Source: Streptomyces daqingensis (lineage in GTDB: Bacteria > Actinomycetota > Actinomycetes > Streptomycetales > Streptomycetaceae). From it: a stretch of DNA of 64,000 nucleotides. The stretch spans positions 294,040 to 358,039 of the forward strand of contig NZ_BMMP01000004.1 in the NCBI RefSeq assembly GCF_014645895.1. The letters are read 5' to 3'. Both the position numbers and the translations under genes were made by a program. This document shows, in pieces, positions 57,227-64,000 of this stretch. Each line of letters starts with the position of its first letter. Positions within the stretch are counted from its first letter, which is position 1. The notes under the pieces are model-generated. The model made no database searches and was not told where the DNA came from. It saw only the letters and a list, made by a program, of their open reading frames with translations.

Positions 57227-58520
57227 CGCTCGTTCCCTCAAGCTCGCATCGGCCGCGCTCGGCGGGCCGGCCGCCGTGATGCTCCTGTCGACGCGCGCCG
57301 CCGCAGCGCCGCCGGACGACTGTTCCGGCGTCGTCGCACCCGCCAGGGAGTACTGCGAGAAGCAGAAGGACTCCGGCGGCAGCGGAGGAGGCGGCGGCGC
57401 CCCCGACCCGACGAGCAGCCTCGACCCCCTCACCTCGCTCGCCGAGGGCTGCGCCAAGGCCGCCGCCTGGACGGTCGACAAGCTCTCCGATCTCGTCAAC
57501 GAGACGACGAAGGTCGACTTCACCAACCCCGAGTTCCTGCGCCAGTACGCGGTCGTCTTCGCCGCGTCGACGATCCTCACCCTCACCATCTGGCTGCTGG
57601 CCGTCGCCAAACGGGCCATCCGCGGCGTCCCCCTGGTCGAGGCCCTCACCGAGGCCATCGGCTTCCTCTGGCTGACCGTCATCGCGTCGGCCTTCACCCC
57701 GCTCATCCTCTACACGGTCGTCTCCGCGACGGACGGCGTGACGGACGTCATCGCGTCAGGCACGTCCGACCAGACCGACAAGTTCTTCGGGACGTTCTCC
57801 GAGGCCCTCAAGGAGGGCAAGGACATCGGCGGCGGCCCGATCATGCTGATCGTCGTCTCGCTGATCTCCGTCCTCGCCGCCGGCGTGCTCTATCTCGAAC
57901 TCGTCGTCCGCGCAGCCCTGTTGTACGTGGGCGCCCTGCTCGGCACCGCCGTCTACGCGGGGCTGGTCGACAAGAACATGTGGAGCCACGTCCGCCGCTG
58001 GGCGGGCATCATGATCGCGGTCATCCTGGTCAAGCCGGTGATCGTCGTCGTGCTCGGCCTGGCGGGCGCGCTGTCCTCCAGCGACGGCCCGAACGCCTTC
58101 TCCGCCATCGTCTCCGGCCTGGCGATCATCCTGCTCGCCATCTTCGCCAGCGCCATGATCTACCGCTTCGTCCCCGGCTTCGGGGACGAGATCGTCAACC
58201 ACCGCAACGCCTCCAGCGATCCGGCCTCCCGTACGGCCGCCGCGGTCGTCTCGTCGCCCGCCGCGCTCGTCCGCCAGGGCATCAACACCCACAGCGCCCG
58301 CGGTGGAGGAGGCGGCTCCGCGTCGGGCGGCGGCGACGCCGGCGGCAACCGGTCCGGCAGTCAGGTCGCCGGCGGCGTGGCCGCGCACAGCTCCCGAGGG
58401 GGAGGCGGCGGCGACGTGCCGCGCAGGCCGGCACCCCCCGCGCCCCGCACCCACGACCGCTCCACGCCTCCCCGCCCGGCCAGGAGCACAGGCAACCGCA
58501 CCGGAGGTGACCGCGGATGA
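57216..58520 (+). CDS. VirB6/TrbL-like polytopic membrane protein
   Basis: A 434-residue protein with a signal-like N-terminus ending in alanines, two exported cysteines (DDCSGVV, EYCEKQK), about six membrane helices between residues 105 and 320, and a long Gly/Ser/Pro/Arg-rich cytoplasmic tail. The topology matches the VirB6/TrbL/TraL channel components of type IV systems in Gram-positives. It overlaps the genes on both sides (11 bases upstream, ATGA downstream), so the block is tightly coupled. Confidence 0.8.
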   Translation: MRGNARSLKLASAALGGPAAVMLLSTRAAAAPPDDCSGVVAPAREYCEKQKDSGGSGGGGGAPDPTSSLDPLTSLAEGCAKAAAWTVDKLSDLVNETTKVDFTNPEFLRQYAVVFAASTILTLTIWLLAVAKRAIRGVPLVEALTEAIGFLWLTVIASAFTPLILYTVVSATDGVTDVIASGTSDQTDKFFGTFSEALKEGKDIGGGPIMLIVVSLISVLAAGVLYLELVVRAALLYVGALLGTAVYAGLVDKNMWSHVRRWAGIMIAVILVKPVIVVVLGLAGALSSSDGPNAFSAIVSGLAIILLAIFASAMIYRFVPGFGDEIVNHRNASSDPASRTAAAVVSSPAALVRQGINTHSARGGGGGSASGGGDAGGNRSGSQVAGGVAAHSSRGGGGGDVPRRPAPPAPRTHDRSTPPRPARSTGNRTGGDRG

Positions 58521-60082
58521 CGACGCACTCCCACGTCGGCGCCGCTCCGCGCCGCACGTACATGATCGGCCGCGCCCGCCCCAACGCGATGATCGGCAAG
58601 AACCGGGAGACCGGTGAGATCGCCCTGATCATCGCGGGTGCCTTCCTGGGAATGATGAGCGGCCTGCTCATCCCCGTGCTCTCCTTCCGCATCCCCGCCC
58701 TCGTCGGCTTCCCGATGCTGGCCCTGGCCGCGGTCTACGTCCCGTACAACGGCCGCACGTTCTACAAGTGGTACGAGATCAACCGCTCCTACCGCCGGAT
58801 GCTCCGCAAGAACACCGGCACCTACCGCTCCGGCGCCGCCGAAGCGGGCACCCGGCTCGACGGGCGCGAGGTCGAGATCGGCCCGCCGCCGGGCGTGGGC
58901 CGCATCAACTGGCTTACGGCGCCCTTCGGCCCGGACGAGCTCGCCGTGCTGCTCCACGCGGACCGTCGTACCGTCACCGCGGCGATCGAGATCGAGGGCC
59001 CGGGCGTCGGGCTGCGCGACAGCGAGGACCAGGAGGCCCTCGTCGACCGTTTCGGCACGCTGCTCAAGCACGTCGCGAACGGCGACGGCTTCGTCACCCG
59101 CCTGCAGATGCTGGCCCGCACGCTGCCGGCAGACCCCGACGCCCACGCCAAGGACGTCGAGCTGCGCGGCGACGAACGCGCGTCGGTCTGGCTGCGCGAC
59201 TCCTACGACCAGCTCCAGTCGATGGTCTCCACCTCCAGCGAGCAGCACCGCGCCTACCTCGTCGCGTGCATGCACTACGGGCGGGAACTGGCCGCCGAGG
59301 GCGCCGCCATCGCCAAGGCCGCGCGGCGCTCCGCGGGAGCGGCGGGCCGGAAGCTGTCCAAGGACGAGGGCCTCGCCATCGTCATGGCCCGCGAGCTCAC
59401 CGACATCTGCGCCCGCCTCACCGAAGCCGACATCCGGGTGCGGCAGCCGCTGGGCCAGGCCCGTCTCGCCTCGCTGATCCACTCGATGTACGACCCGGAC
59501 CACCCCATCGACCACCTGCAGGCCATGTCGAAGCGCAACGCATGGCCCGCGGAGCTCGACGCGACGGAACCGACGTACCTCATGGCCAAGACGCGCGAGT
59601 CCGTCACGCGCGCCCCCTGGTGCCATTCGACGGCGTGGGTGAAGGAGTGGCCGATGACTCCTGTCGGCGTCAACTTCCTCGCCCCGCTGCTCGTCCACAC
59701 TCCCGACGTGATCCGCACCGTCTCCGTCACCATGGATCTGGAGCCGACCGAGCTGGCCATCGAGCGGATGCTCACGGAGAAGACCAACGACGACGCCGAG
59801 GCCAGCCGCCAGGCGAAGATGAACCGCACCATCGACCCGCGCGACGTGGCCGCCCACGGCCGCGTCGACCAGCGCGGCGAAGACCTCGCATCGGGTGCCG
59901 CGGGCGTCAACCTCGTCGGATACATCACGGTCTCCTCCCGCTCCGCGGAAGCCCTCGCCCGCGACAAGCGCACGATCCGCGCCTCGGCCGGAAAGAGCTA
60001 CTTGAAGCTGGAGTGGTGCGACAGGGAGCATCACCGGGCGTTCGTCAACACGCTGCCGTTCGCGACCGGCATCCGCCGATGA
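58517..60082 (+). CDS. SCO6880-family protein (PrgI/VirB3 plus VirB4 N-terminal-like)
   Basis: A 521-residue protein of the family named after SCO6880. An N-terminal pair of membrane helices (ALIIAGAFLGMMSGLLIPVLSFRIPALVGFPMLALAAVYV) resembles PrgI/VirB3. The remaining cytoplasmic part resembles the non-ATPase N-terminal domain of VirB4-type proteins and contains no Walker A. The chain is strongly conserved in streptomycetes. With the ATPase encoded next, it probably rebuilds a complete VirB3-VirB4 unit from two polypeptides; this is inference from order and domain content. Confidence 0.82.
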   Translation: MTTHSHVGAAPRRTYMIGRARPNAMIGKNRETGEIALIIAGAFLGMMSGLLIPVLSFRIPALVGFPMLALAAVYVPYNGRTFYKWYEINRSYRRMLRKNTGTYRSGAAEAGTRLDGREVEIGPPPGVGRINWLTAPFGPDELAVLLHADRRTVTAAIEIEGPGVGLRDSEDQEALVDRFGTLLKHVANGDGFVTRLQMLARTLPADPDAHAKDVELRGDERASVWLRDSYDQLQSMVSTSSEQHRAYLVACMHYGRELAAEGAAIAKAARRSAGAAGRKLSKDEGLAIVMARELTDICARLTEADIRVRQPLGQARLASLIHSMYDPDHPIDHLQAMSKRNAWPAELDATEPTYLMAKTRESVTRAPWCHSTAWVKEWPMTPVGVNFLAPLLVHTPDVIRTVSVTMDLEPTELAIERMLTEKTNDDAEASRQAKMNRTIDPRDVAAHGRVDQRGEDLASGAAGVNLVGYITVSSRSAEALARDKRTIRASAGKSYLKLEWCDREHHRAFVNTLPFATGIRR

Positions 60083-60095
60083 GGAGGCGCGCACC

Positions 60096-60227
60096 ATGAC
60101 CGACAGCCTGACCGCCGGCGGCACCGACGGCTGCCGCACCCGGGACGGTCGGCCGTACCCGCGGGCCGCCCGCCCGGCCGGCGCGTACGGCGTCCCCTGC
60201 GACGGCACCTCCCACCGAAGGGGCTGA
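60096..60227 (+). CDS. Possible 43-residue small protein between secretion genes
   Basis: A short frame (MTDSLTAGGTDGCRTRDGRP, then a basic Arg/Gly/Ala-rich tail with a second Cys) preceded by a very strong GAGGAGG ribosome site. It fills the 155-base gap between the SCO6880-family gene and the ATPase gene. Composition is basic and without a membrane helix. It could be a true small subunit or a spacer with a chance frame. Confidence 0.45.
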   Translation: MTDSLTAGGTDGCRTRDGRPYPRAARPAGAYGVPCDGTSHRRG

Positions 60228-60237
60228 AGGAATACCG

Positions 60238-61659
60238 ATGGCCGCGCTCGATCCACTGACCGCAATCACCGACGCCTTCACCAGCTTCCTCTTCGGCAAG
60301 ACGGAGACGACCCGGCTGCCCGTGCGCACCTCCACCGGCCAGGCCCAGGCCGTCTACCTGCCGACGGCCGCGCCGGGCCTCGGGGACTCGGGCGTCATCA
60401 TCGGCCGCGAGGTGTACAGCGGCAAGGGCTACATCTACGACCCGTTCCAGCTCTACGGGCAGCAACTCCCCGCCCCGCACTGGCTGGTGCTCGGCGAGTC
60501 CGGCAACGGCAAGTCGGCGCTGGAGAAGACGTACGTCCTGCGCCAACTGCGCTTCCGCGACCGCCAGGTCGTCGTCCTCGACGCCCAGGGCGAGGACGGA
60601 GTCGGCGAGTGGAACCTCATCGCCGAGGAGATGGGCATCACCCCCATCCGCCTCGACCCGGCGGCGGCACTCGACCAGGGCATCCGCCTCAACCCGCTCG
60701 ACCCGTCGATCACCACGACCGGCCAGCTCGCCCTGCTGCGCACCATCATCGAAGTGGCCCTGGGGCACGGTCTGGACGAACGTTCCGGCTTCGCGCTGAA
60801 GGTCGCCCACAGCCACGTCAACGCGACGATAGCCGCCCGCCAGCCCGTGCTCACCGACATCGTCGAGCGCCTCCGGCACCCCCGTCCGGAGTCGGCCGAA
60901 GCGATGAACGTCGCACTCGACGACGTACGCGCCTGGGGCCTGGACGTCGCCCTCGTGCTGGACCGCCTCGTCGACGGCGACCTGCGCGGCATGTTCGACG
61001 GCCCCACGACAGTGGGCATCGACCTCGACGCCCCGCTCATCGTCTTCGACCTCTCGCACATCGACCGCAACTCGATCGCCATGCCGATCCTCATGGCCAT
61101 CGTCGGCGTGTGGCTGGAACACACGTGGATCCGGCCGGACCGCAAGAAGCGCATCTTCCTCGTCGAAGAGGCCTGGCACATCATCAACAGCCCCTTCGTC
61201 GCCCAGCTCTTCCAGCGGCTGCTGAAGTTCGGCCGCCGTCTCGGCCTGTCGTTCGTCGCCGTCGTACACCACCTGTCCGACGTCGTCGACGGCGCTGCGG
61301 CCCGGGAAGCCGCCGCCATCCTCAAGATGGCCTCCACACGCACCATCTACGCCCAGAAGGCAGACGAGGCCCGGTCCACCGGCAAGGTCCTCGGCCTGCC
61401 GCGCTGGGCAGTCGAGATCATCCCCACCCTTTCTCCGGGCATCGCGGTGTGGGACGTCAACGGCAACGTCCAAGTCGTCAAACATCTCGTCACGGAAGCC
61501 GAGCGCCCCCTCGTCTTCACCGACCGCGCCATGACGGAGACGTCGGCGGGGCCGGAAGACTTCGACACGTCCCTCGAAGCGGACCTGGAGGCCGAAGCAG
61601 AGGCGCGCGCCCTCGCCATCGAACAGGCGAAGACCTCCTCCAACTCGACCGTCGCCTAG
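60238..61659 (+). CDS. VirB4-like ATPase of the secretion-like system
   Basis: A 473-residue P-loop ATPase. Walker A is GESGNGKS (residues 86-93), Walker B is in KRIFLVEEAWHI (about residue 300, with the catalytic acidic pair), and the downstream arginine/switch region is FGRRLGLSFVAVVHHLSDV. It corresponds to the motor half of VirB4/TraC proteins. The missing N-terminal half is supplied by the upstream SCO6880-family gene. An AAGGAATACCG site precedes the ATG, and the coupling-protein-like gene starts 2 bases after the stop. Confidence 0.88.
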   Translation: MAALDPLTAITDAFTSFLFGKTETTRLPVRTSTGQAQAVYLPTAAPGLGDSGVIIGREVYSGKGYIYDPFQLYGQQLPAPHWLVLGESGNGKSALEKTYVLRQLRFRDRQVVVLDAQGEDGVGEWNLIAEEMGITPIRLDPAAALDQGIRLNPLDPSITTTGQLALLRTIIEVALGHGLDERSGFALKVAHSHVNATIAARQPVLTDIVERLRHPRPESAEAMNVALDDVRAWGLDVALVLDRLVDGDLRGMFDGPTTVGIDLDAPLIVFDLSHIDRNSIAMPILMAIVGVWLEHTWIRPDRKKRIFLVEEAWHIINSPFVAQLFQRLLKFGRRLGLSFVAVVHHLSDVVDGAAAREAAAILKMASTRTIYAQKADEARSTGKVLGLPRWAVEIIPTLSPGIAVWDVNGNVQVVKHLVTEAERPLVFTDRAMTETSAGPEDFDTSLEADLEAEAEARALAIEQAKTSSNSTVA

Positions 61660-61661
61660 CC

Positions 61662-63134
61662 ATGGCGCGCGAACACCGGCCCCGCCACGACAGTCGTTAC
61701 GACGGCTACCCGCCCACGGAACGCCGCGATAACAGGACTTCCGACCCGCGCCGGGGAAGCGGCGGAGGCATCCCGGACGGCCTGCTGATGGCCGTGCTGG
61801 GCCTCCTCCTCGCCGTCACCGTCCTCACCTGGACGGCGACCGGCCTGGCCGGGCTGCTGGCCCACGGGTCGTGGCCGGAGGGGGTGACGTTCGTCAGCAC
61901 CCCGATGGCCATACGGGACCTCGCCGCCGCACCCCAGGACCTGGCCGGCGCCTGGCCGCATGTGAAGCCGTCACAGCTGCCCGGCTACGGGCTGTTCTGG
62001 GGTGTCTTCATCGGGCAGGTCATGGTGGCCTTCGTCCTCACGGTGTTCGCCGTGGGCACCGTCACCCGCGCCCGGGCAGTGCGCGCAGCCCGCCGCTACC
62101 GGCCCGGCGCCGCTCACGACGACAGCGGCCAACAGACCACCGCAGCAGCCGACTTGCGCAAGCCGCTCCCGTCACCGCCACCCCCCGCCGACGTGACCGA
62201 CCCCGAACCTGCCCCCGGCCCTGAAGACGCCCATCCGTCCACGCCGAGGCAACCGCACATCCCGCACCAGGAGCCTGCTTCGAAGGCCGCGGACGCCGCT
62301 CCCGCGCTGTCCCCGCACGCCGCCGAACCTCTTACTGCGGATGCCGGCGCCGACCCGTACCGCCGCGTCCTCGAAGCGCCCGGTGCCGTGGTCGTGGCCA
62401 CCACCGACCCGGCCCTCTGGGCGGACACGAAAGACTCCCGCGCGAAGCTCGGCCCCGTCCACCTCTTCGACCCGGGCCAGCTGTGCGACACCCCTGACCG
62501 GCTCCGCTGGTCCCCGCACCACGGCTGCGGCGTCAAGTCCACCGCGGCGCATCGGGCGACGGACCTCCTCGCCCCCCTGCGCTCACCCCGGCCCATCGAC
62601 GCCGAGGTGCACGCGGCAGCCGAGACGCTGCTCCGCAGCTGGTTGCACGCCGCGGCCATCGAAGACCGCCCTTTCCGCGAAGTGCACCGCTGGGCCCACG
62701 CGAAGGCAGCACCCACCGACCCCGTGCACATCCTCCGCACCCACCCGAAAGCAGCATCCGGAGCCGCCGGGGAACTCGAGGCCACCCTCACCGGCCATCC
62801 CGAACGCCGCAGGGAGGCAACGGAGTTGGTTCGCCGTGCGCTGGCGCCCCTCTCCCGGCTGCATGTACGGAACGCGTGCACGGCAGCCCGAGCCGATCGC
62901 ATCGCGTTGGAATCGTTCATCGCCGAAACGGGCACACTCTATGTGGTGGGGGACGACCCGGAGTTGATGCCGCTCCTGAACGCCCTCACCCAGAGCGTGG
63001 TCGAGCCCGGCCGCCGCATGGCCGTACGGTCATCCCCCGGCCGGCTCGACCCACCAATCACCACTGTCCTCGAACTCCCCCTGGACAGCGCGGGTCTGCC
63101 GTCGCCGGAACGTCCCACACACCCGTCCGCCTAG
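61662..63134 (+). CDS. VirD4/TraG-like protein lacking Walker motifs
   Basis: A 490-residue protein with the layout of a type IV coupling protein: basic N-terminus, two membrane helices (LMAVLGLLLAVTVLTWTATGLAGLLA and GLFWGVFIGQVMVAFVLTVFAVGTV), a Pro/Ala-rich linker and a TraG-like domain from about residue 225 (VLEAPGAVVVATTDPALWADT, VHLFDPGQLCD, RWSPHHGCG). No GxxxxGK[ST] loop is present, and the Walker B-equivalent segment (PPITTVLELPLDSAGLPSPE) lacks the Asp-Glu pair. It is therefore probably a non-catalytic relative that recruits substrate or scaffolds the complex. Last gene of the cluster. Confidence 0.82.
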   Translation: MAREHRPRHDSRYDGYPPTERRDNRTSDPRRGSGGGIPDGLLMAVLGLLLAVTVLTWTATGLAGLLAHGSWPEGVTFVSTPMAIRDLAAAPQDLAGAWPHVKPSQLPGYGLFWGVFIGQVMVAFVLTVFAVGTVTRARAVRAARRYRPGAAHDDSGQQTTAAADLRKPLPSPPPPADVTDPEPAPGPEDAHPSTPRQPHIPHQEPASKAADAAPALSPHAAEPLTADAGADPYRRVLEAPGAVVVATTDPALWADTKDSRAKLGPVHLFDPGQLCDTPDRLRWSPHHGCGVKSTAAHRATDLLAPLRSPRPIDAEVHAAAETLLRSWLHAAAIEDRPFREVHRWAHAKAAPTDPVHILRTHPKAASGAAGELEATLTGHPERRREATELVRRALAPLSRLHVRNACTAARADRIALESFIAETGTLYVVGDDPELMPLLNALTQSVVEPGRRMAVRSSPGRLDPPITTVLELPLDSAGLPSPERPTHPSA

Positions 63135-63174
63135 CCACCCGCCTTGCTGCTGCTCCTGCGTCAGCGGACGCCCC

Positions 63175-63693
63175 TCACCTGACGGGAAGCCTGCGGATCA
63201 TCTCGTACTCGCGGAACTCGCTCGCCTTCGGATCCTTCACGAAGGCCCCCGTACGCCTGTATCCCACGCGCCGATAGAAGGCCTCCGCGCGCGGGTTGTT
63301 CTCGTGGACGTGCAGCACCATGCGCGTCACGAAGGGCCGCTCCAACGCCCACTCCTCCGCGGCAGCGAAGAGCAACACGGCAAGTCCGGTGCCCCTGTGC
63401 TCGGGACGCAGATAGACCCCCACGACGTGAGCGCTGTCGCCCTCGTCCAGGACGGTGACGCTCCCCGCCCAGAGGCCGCCGTCCGCTCCGTCCTCACCGA
63501 TGAAGGTCTCCGCCAGCAGGCCTCGCGAGCCCTGCTCGGCACGGCGCTTCCAGAACTCGTCGCTCTGCGCGGCAGCGTTCTCATACGTCTCGTTGAAAGC
63601 CACGGACGCGATCGGGTCGGCGAGAGCGCTCAGCCGCAGTTCGCGCAGCTTCTCCCAGTCCGCGGTCCGTACCGCCCGAATCGTGTAAGCCAT
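63175..63693 (-). CDS. GNAT-family N-acetyltransferase
   Basis: A 172-residue single-domain GNAT. The acetyl-CoA site is VVGVYLRPEHRGTGLAVLLFAAAEEWA and the C-terminal strand block is MVLHVHENNPRAEAFYRRVGYRRTG. The N-terminus (AYTIRAVRTADWEKLRELRLSAL) confirms the ATG at 63693; the longer frame upstream has no similarity. Substrate unknown. It is convergent with the secretion-like cluster and lies between it and the rRNA operon. Confidence 0.9.
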   Translation of the reverse strand: MAYTIRAVRTADWEKLRELRLSALADPIASVAFNETYENAAAQSDEFWKRRAEQGSRGLLAETFIGEDGADGGLWAGSVTVLDEGDSAHVVGVYLRPEHRGTGLAVLLFAAAEEWALERPFVTRMVLHVHENNPRAEAFYRRVGYRRTGAFVKDPKASEFREYEMIRRLPVR

Positions 63694-63872
63694 GCCCAGA
63701 TACTGCCGTACGCGGCGATTCCACCACAGCAGCTTGCGCCGGACTTGAGGTACGAAGAAGCGGGGCCGGCACCTCGGTGCCGACCCCGCCTTGTGCACTC
63801 CCAGACTCAGCGGGTGCCCGGAGTGGACGTTCCCATGCACGCCCGCCTCTGACGGGCACTCAACTAGCAATG

Positions 63873-63917
63873 AAAATAGCCCCGTTGGCGGGGTTATCCG
63901 TCAACGGGGCTATTTTT
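63873..63917 (-). terminator. Intrinsic terminator of the rRNA operon
   Basis: A perfect 15-base-pair stem (63873-63887 with 63902-63916) with a 14-base loop, flanked by AAAA/TTTTT on both sides. On the minus strand it follows the 5S rRNA end and is trailed by a U-run, a classical rho-independent terminator, rare in such GC-rich DNA. Confidence 0.93.
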
Positions 63918-63925
63918 CAATGTTA

Positions 63926-64000
63926 GTTCGGCGGTGTCCTACTCTCCCACACGCTCCCGCATGCAGTACCATCGGCGCTGTAAGGCTTAGCTTCCGGGTT
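63926..64000 (-). rRNA. 5S ribosomal RNA, 3' part (runs off the window)
   Basis: The reverse strand reads the conserved 5S sequence, including the GAAGCTAAGCC and GGTACTGCA segments and the end GGGAGAGTAGGACACCGCCG. The 5' third lies beyond the window edge. The 3' end is set at about 63926 by the terminal helix; it may differ by a base or two. Confidence 0.95.

Overview
The window is a very GC-rich, densely coded stretch of a Streptomyces chromosome. Family-specific proteins point there directly: the nickel regulator Nur, the WhiG anti-sigma factor RsiG with both cyclic-di-GMP motifs, CsoR of the S. lividans type, a PHO-box-controlled pst operon, mycothiol-type DinB enzymes and a chromosomal type IV secretion-like cluster. 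From memory, gene order follows S. coelicolor regions around SCO4161-SCO4183 (left) and SCO4127-SCO4142 (right), with species-specific genes between and inside them. No insertion sequence, prophage, CRISPR array or tRNA was seen. The right edge enters an rRNA operon (3' part of 5S rRNA, minus strand).

Left block (1-11 kb): a sulfur-handling group (MoaD/ThiS-like carrier, rhodanese CysA with a cysteine-codon leader peptide, SseC-like DUF1416, DsrE-like protein), a DUF2993 lipid-binding protein, a 33-residue membrane peptide, a nitrobindin-like haem protein, nur, a YgfZ-like iron-sulfur maintenance protein, the D-aminoacyl-tRNA deacylase Dtd, rsiG, an asparaginase and an Eis-type acetyltransferase.

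Middle block (11-38 kb), more accessory: a GntR regulator followed by a kinase-fold/HAD-phosphatase gene pair; a minus-strand operon of a cytochrome bd-like oxidase (cydAB) plus an MMPL exporter; a two-component system; an ankyrin protein; a MerR-PP2C fusion; a methyltransferase, an F420/NADP-type reductase, a DUF4097 lipoprotein, a PLP enzyme, a saccharopine-dehydrogenase-like protein, a secreted beta-helix protein and two small regulator/membrane operons with clear operators. The block ends in a trio (XRE regulator, HbhA-like protein, DUF2516 membrane protein) in the same order as Rv0474-Rv0475(hbhA)-Rv0476 of M. tuberculosis.

Phosphate and metal block (38-50 kb): a SpoIIE-type phosphatase with a degenerate receiver, an NlpC/P60 hydrolase, pstSCAB behind PHO boxes, convergent pit/PhoU-like genes and csoR with its operator.

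Right block (50-63 kb): a chromosomal type IV secretion-like system: SLT+NlpC/P60 wall hydrolase, VirB2-like, VirB8-like and VirB6-like membrane proteins, an SCO6880-family protein resembling the VirB4 N-terminal half, a separate VirB4-like ATPase and a VirD4/TraG-like protein without recognisable Walker motifs. Three small enzyme genes interrupt the cluster.

Regulatory style: many genes have a -10 hexamer 6-7 bases before the start codon (nur, eis-like, gntR, histidine kinase, marR and others), implying widespread leaderless mRNAs. The strongest leads are the degenerate coupling protein, the bd-like oxidase that has lost its quinol-site residues, the MerR-PP2C fusion, the cysteine leader peptide, and the MoaD-like protein ending Gly-Gly-Cys-Ala.
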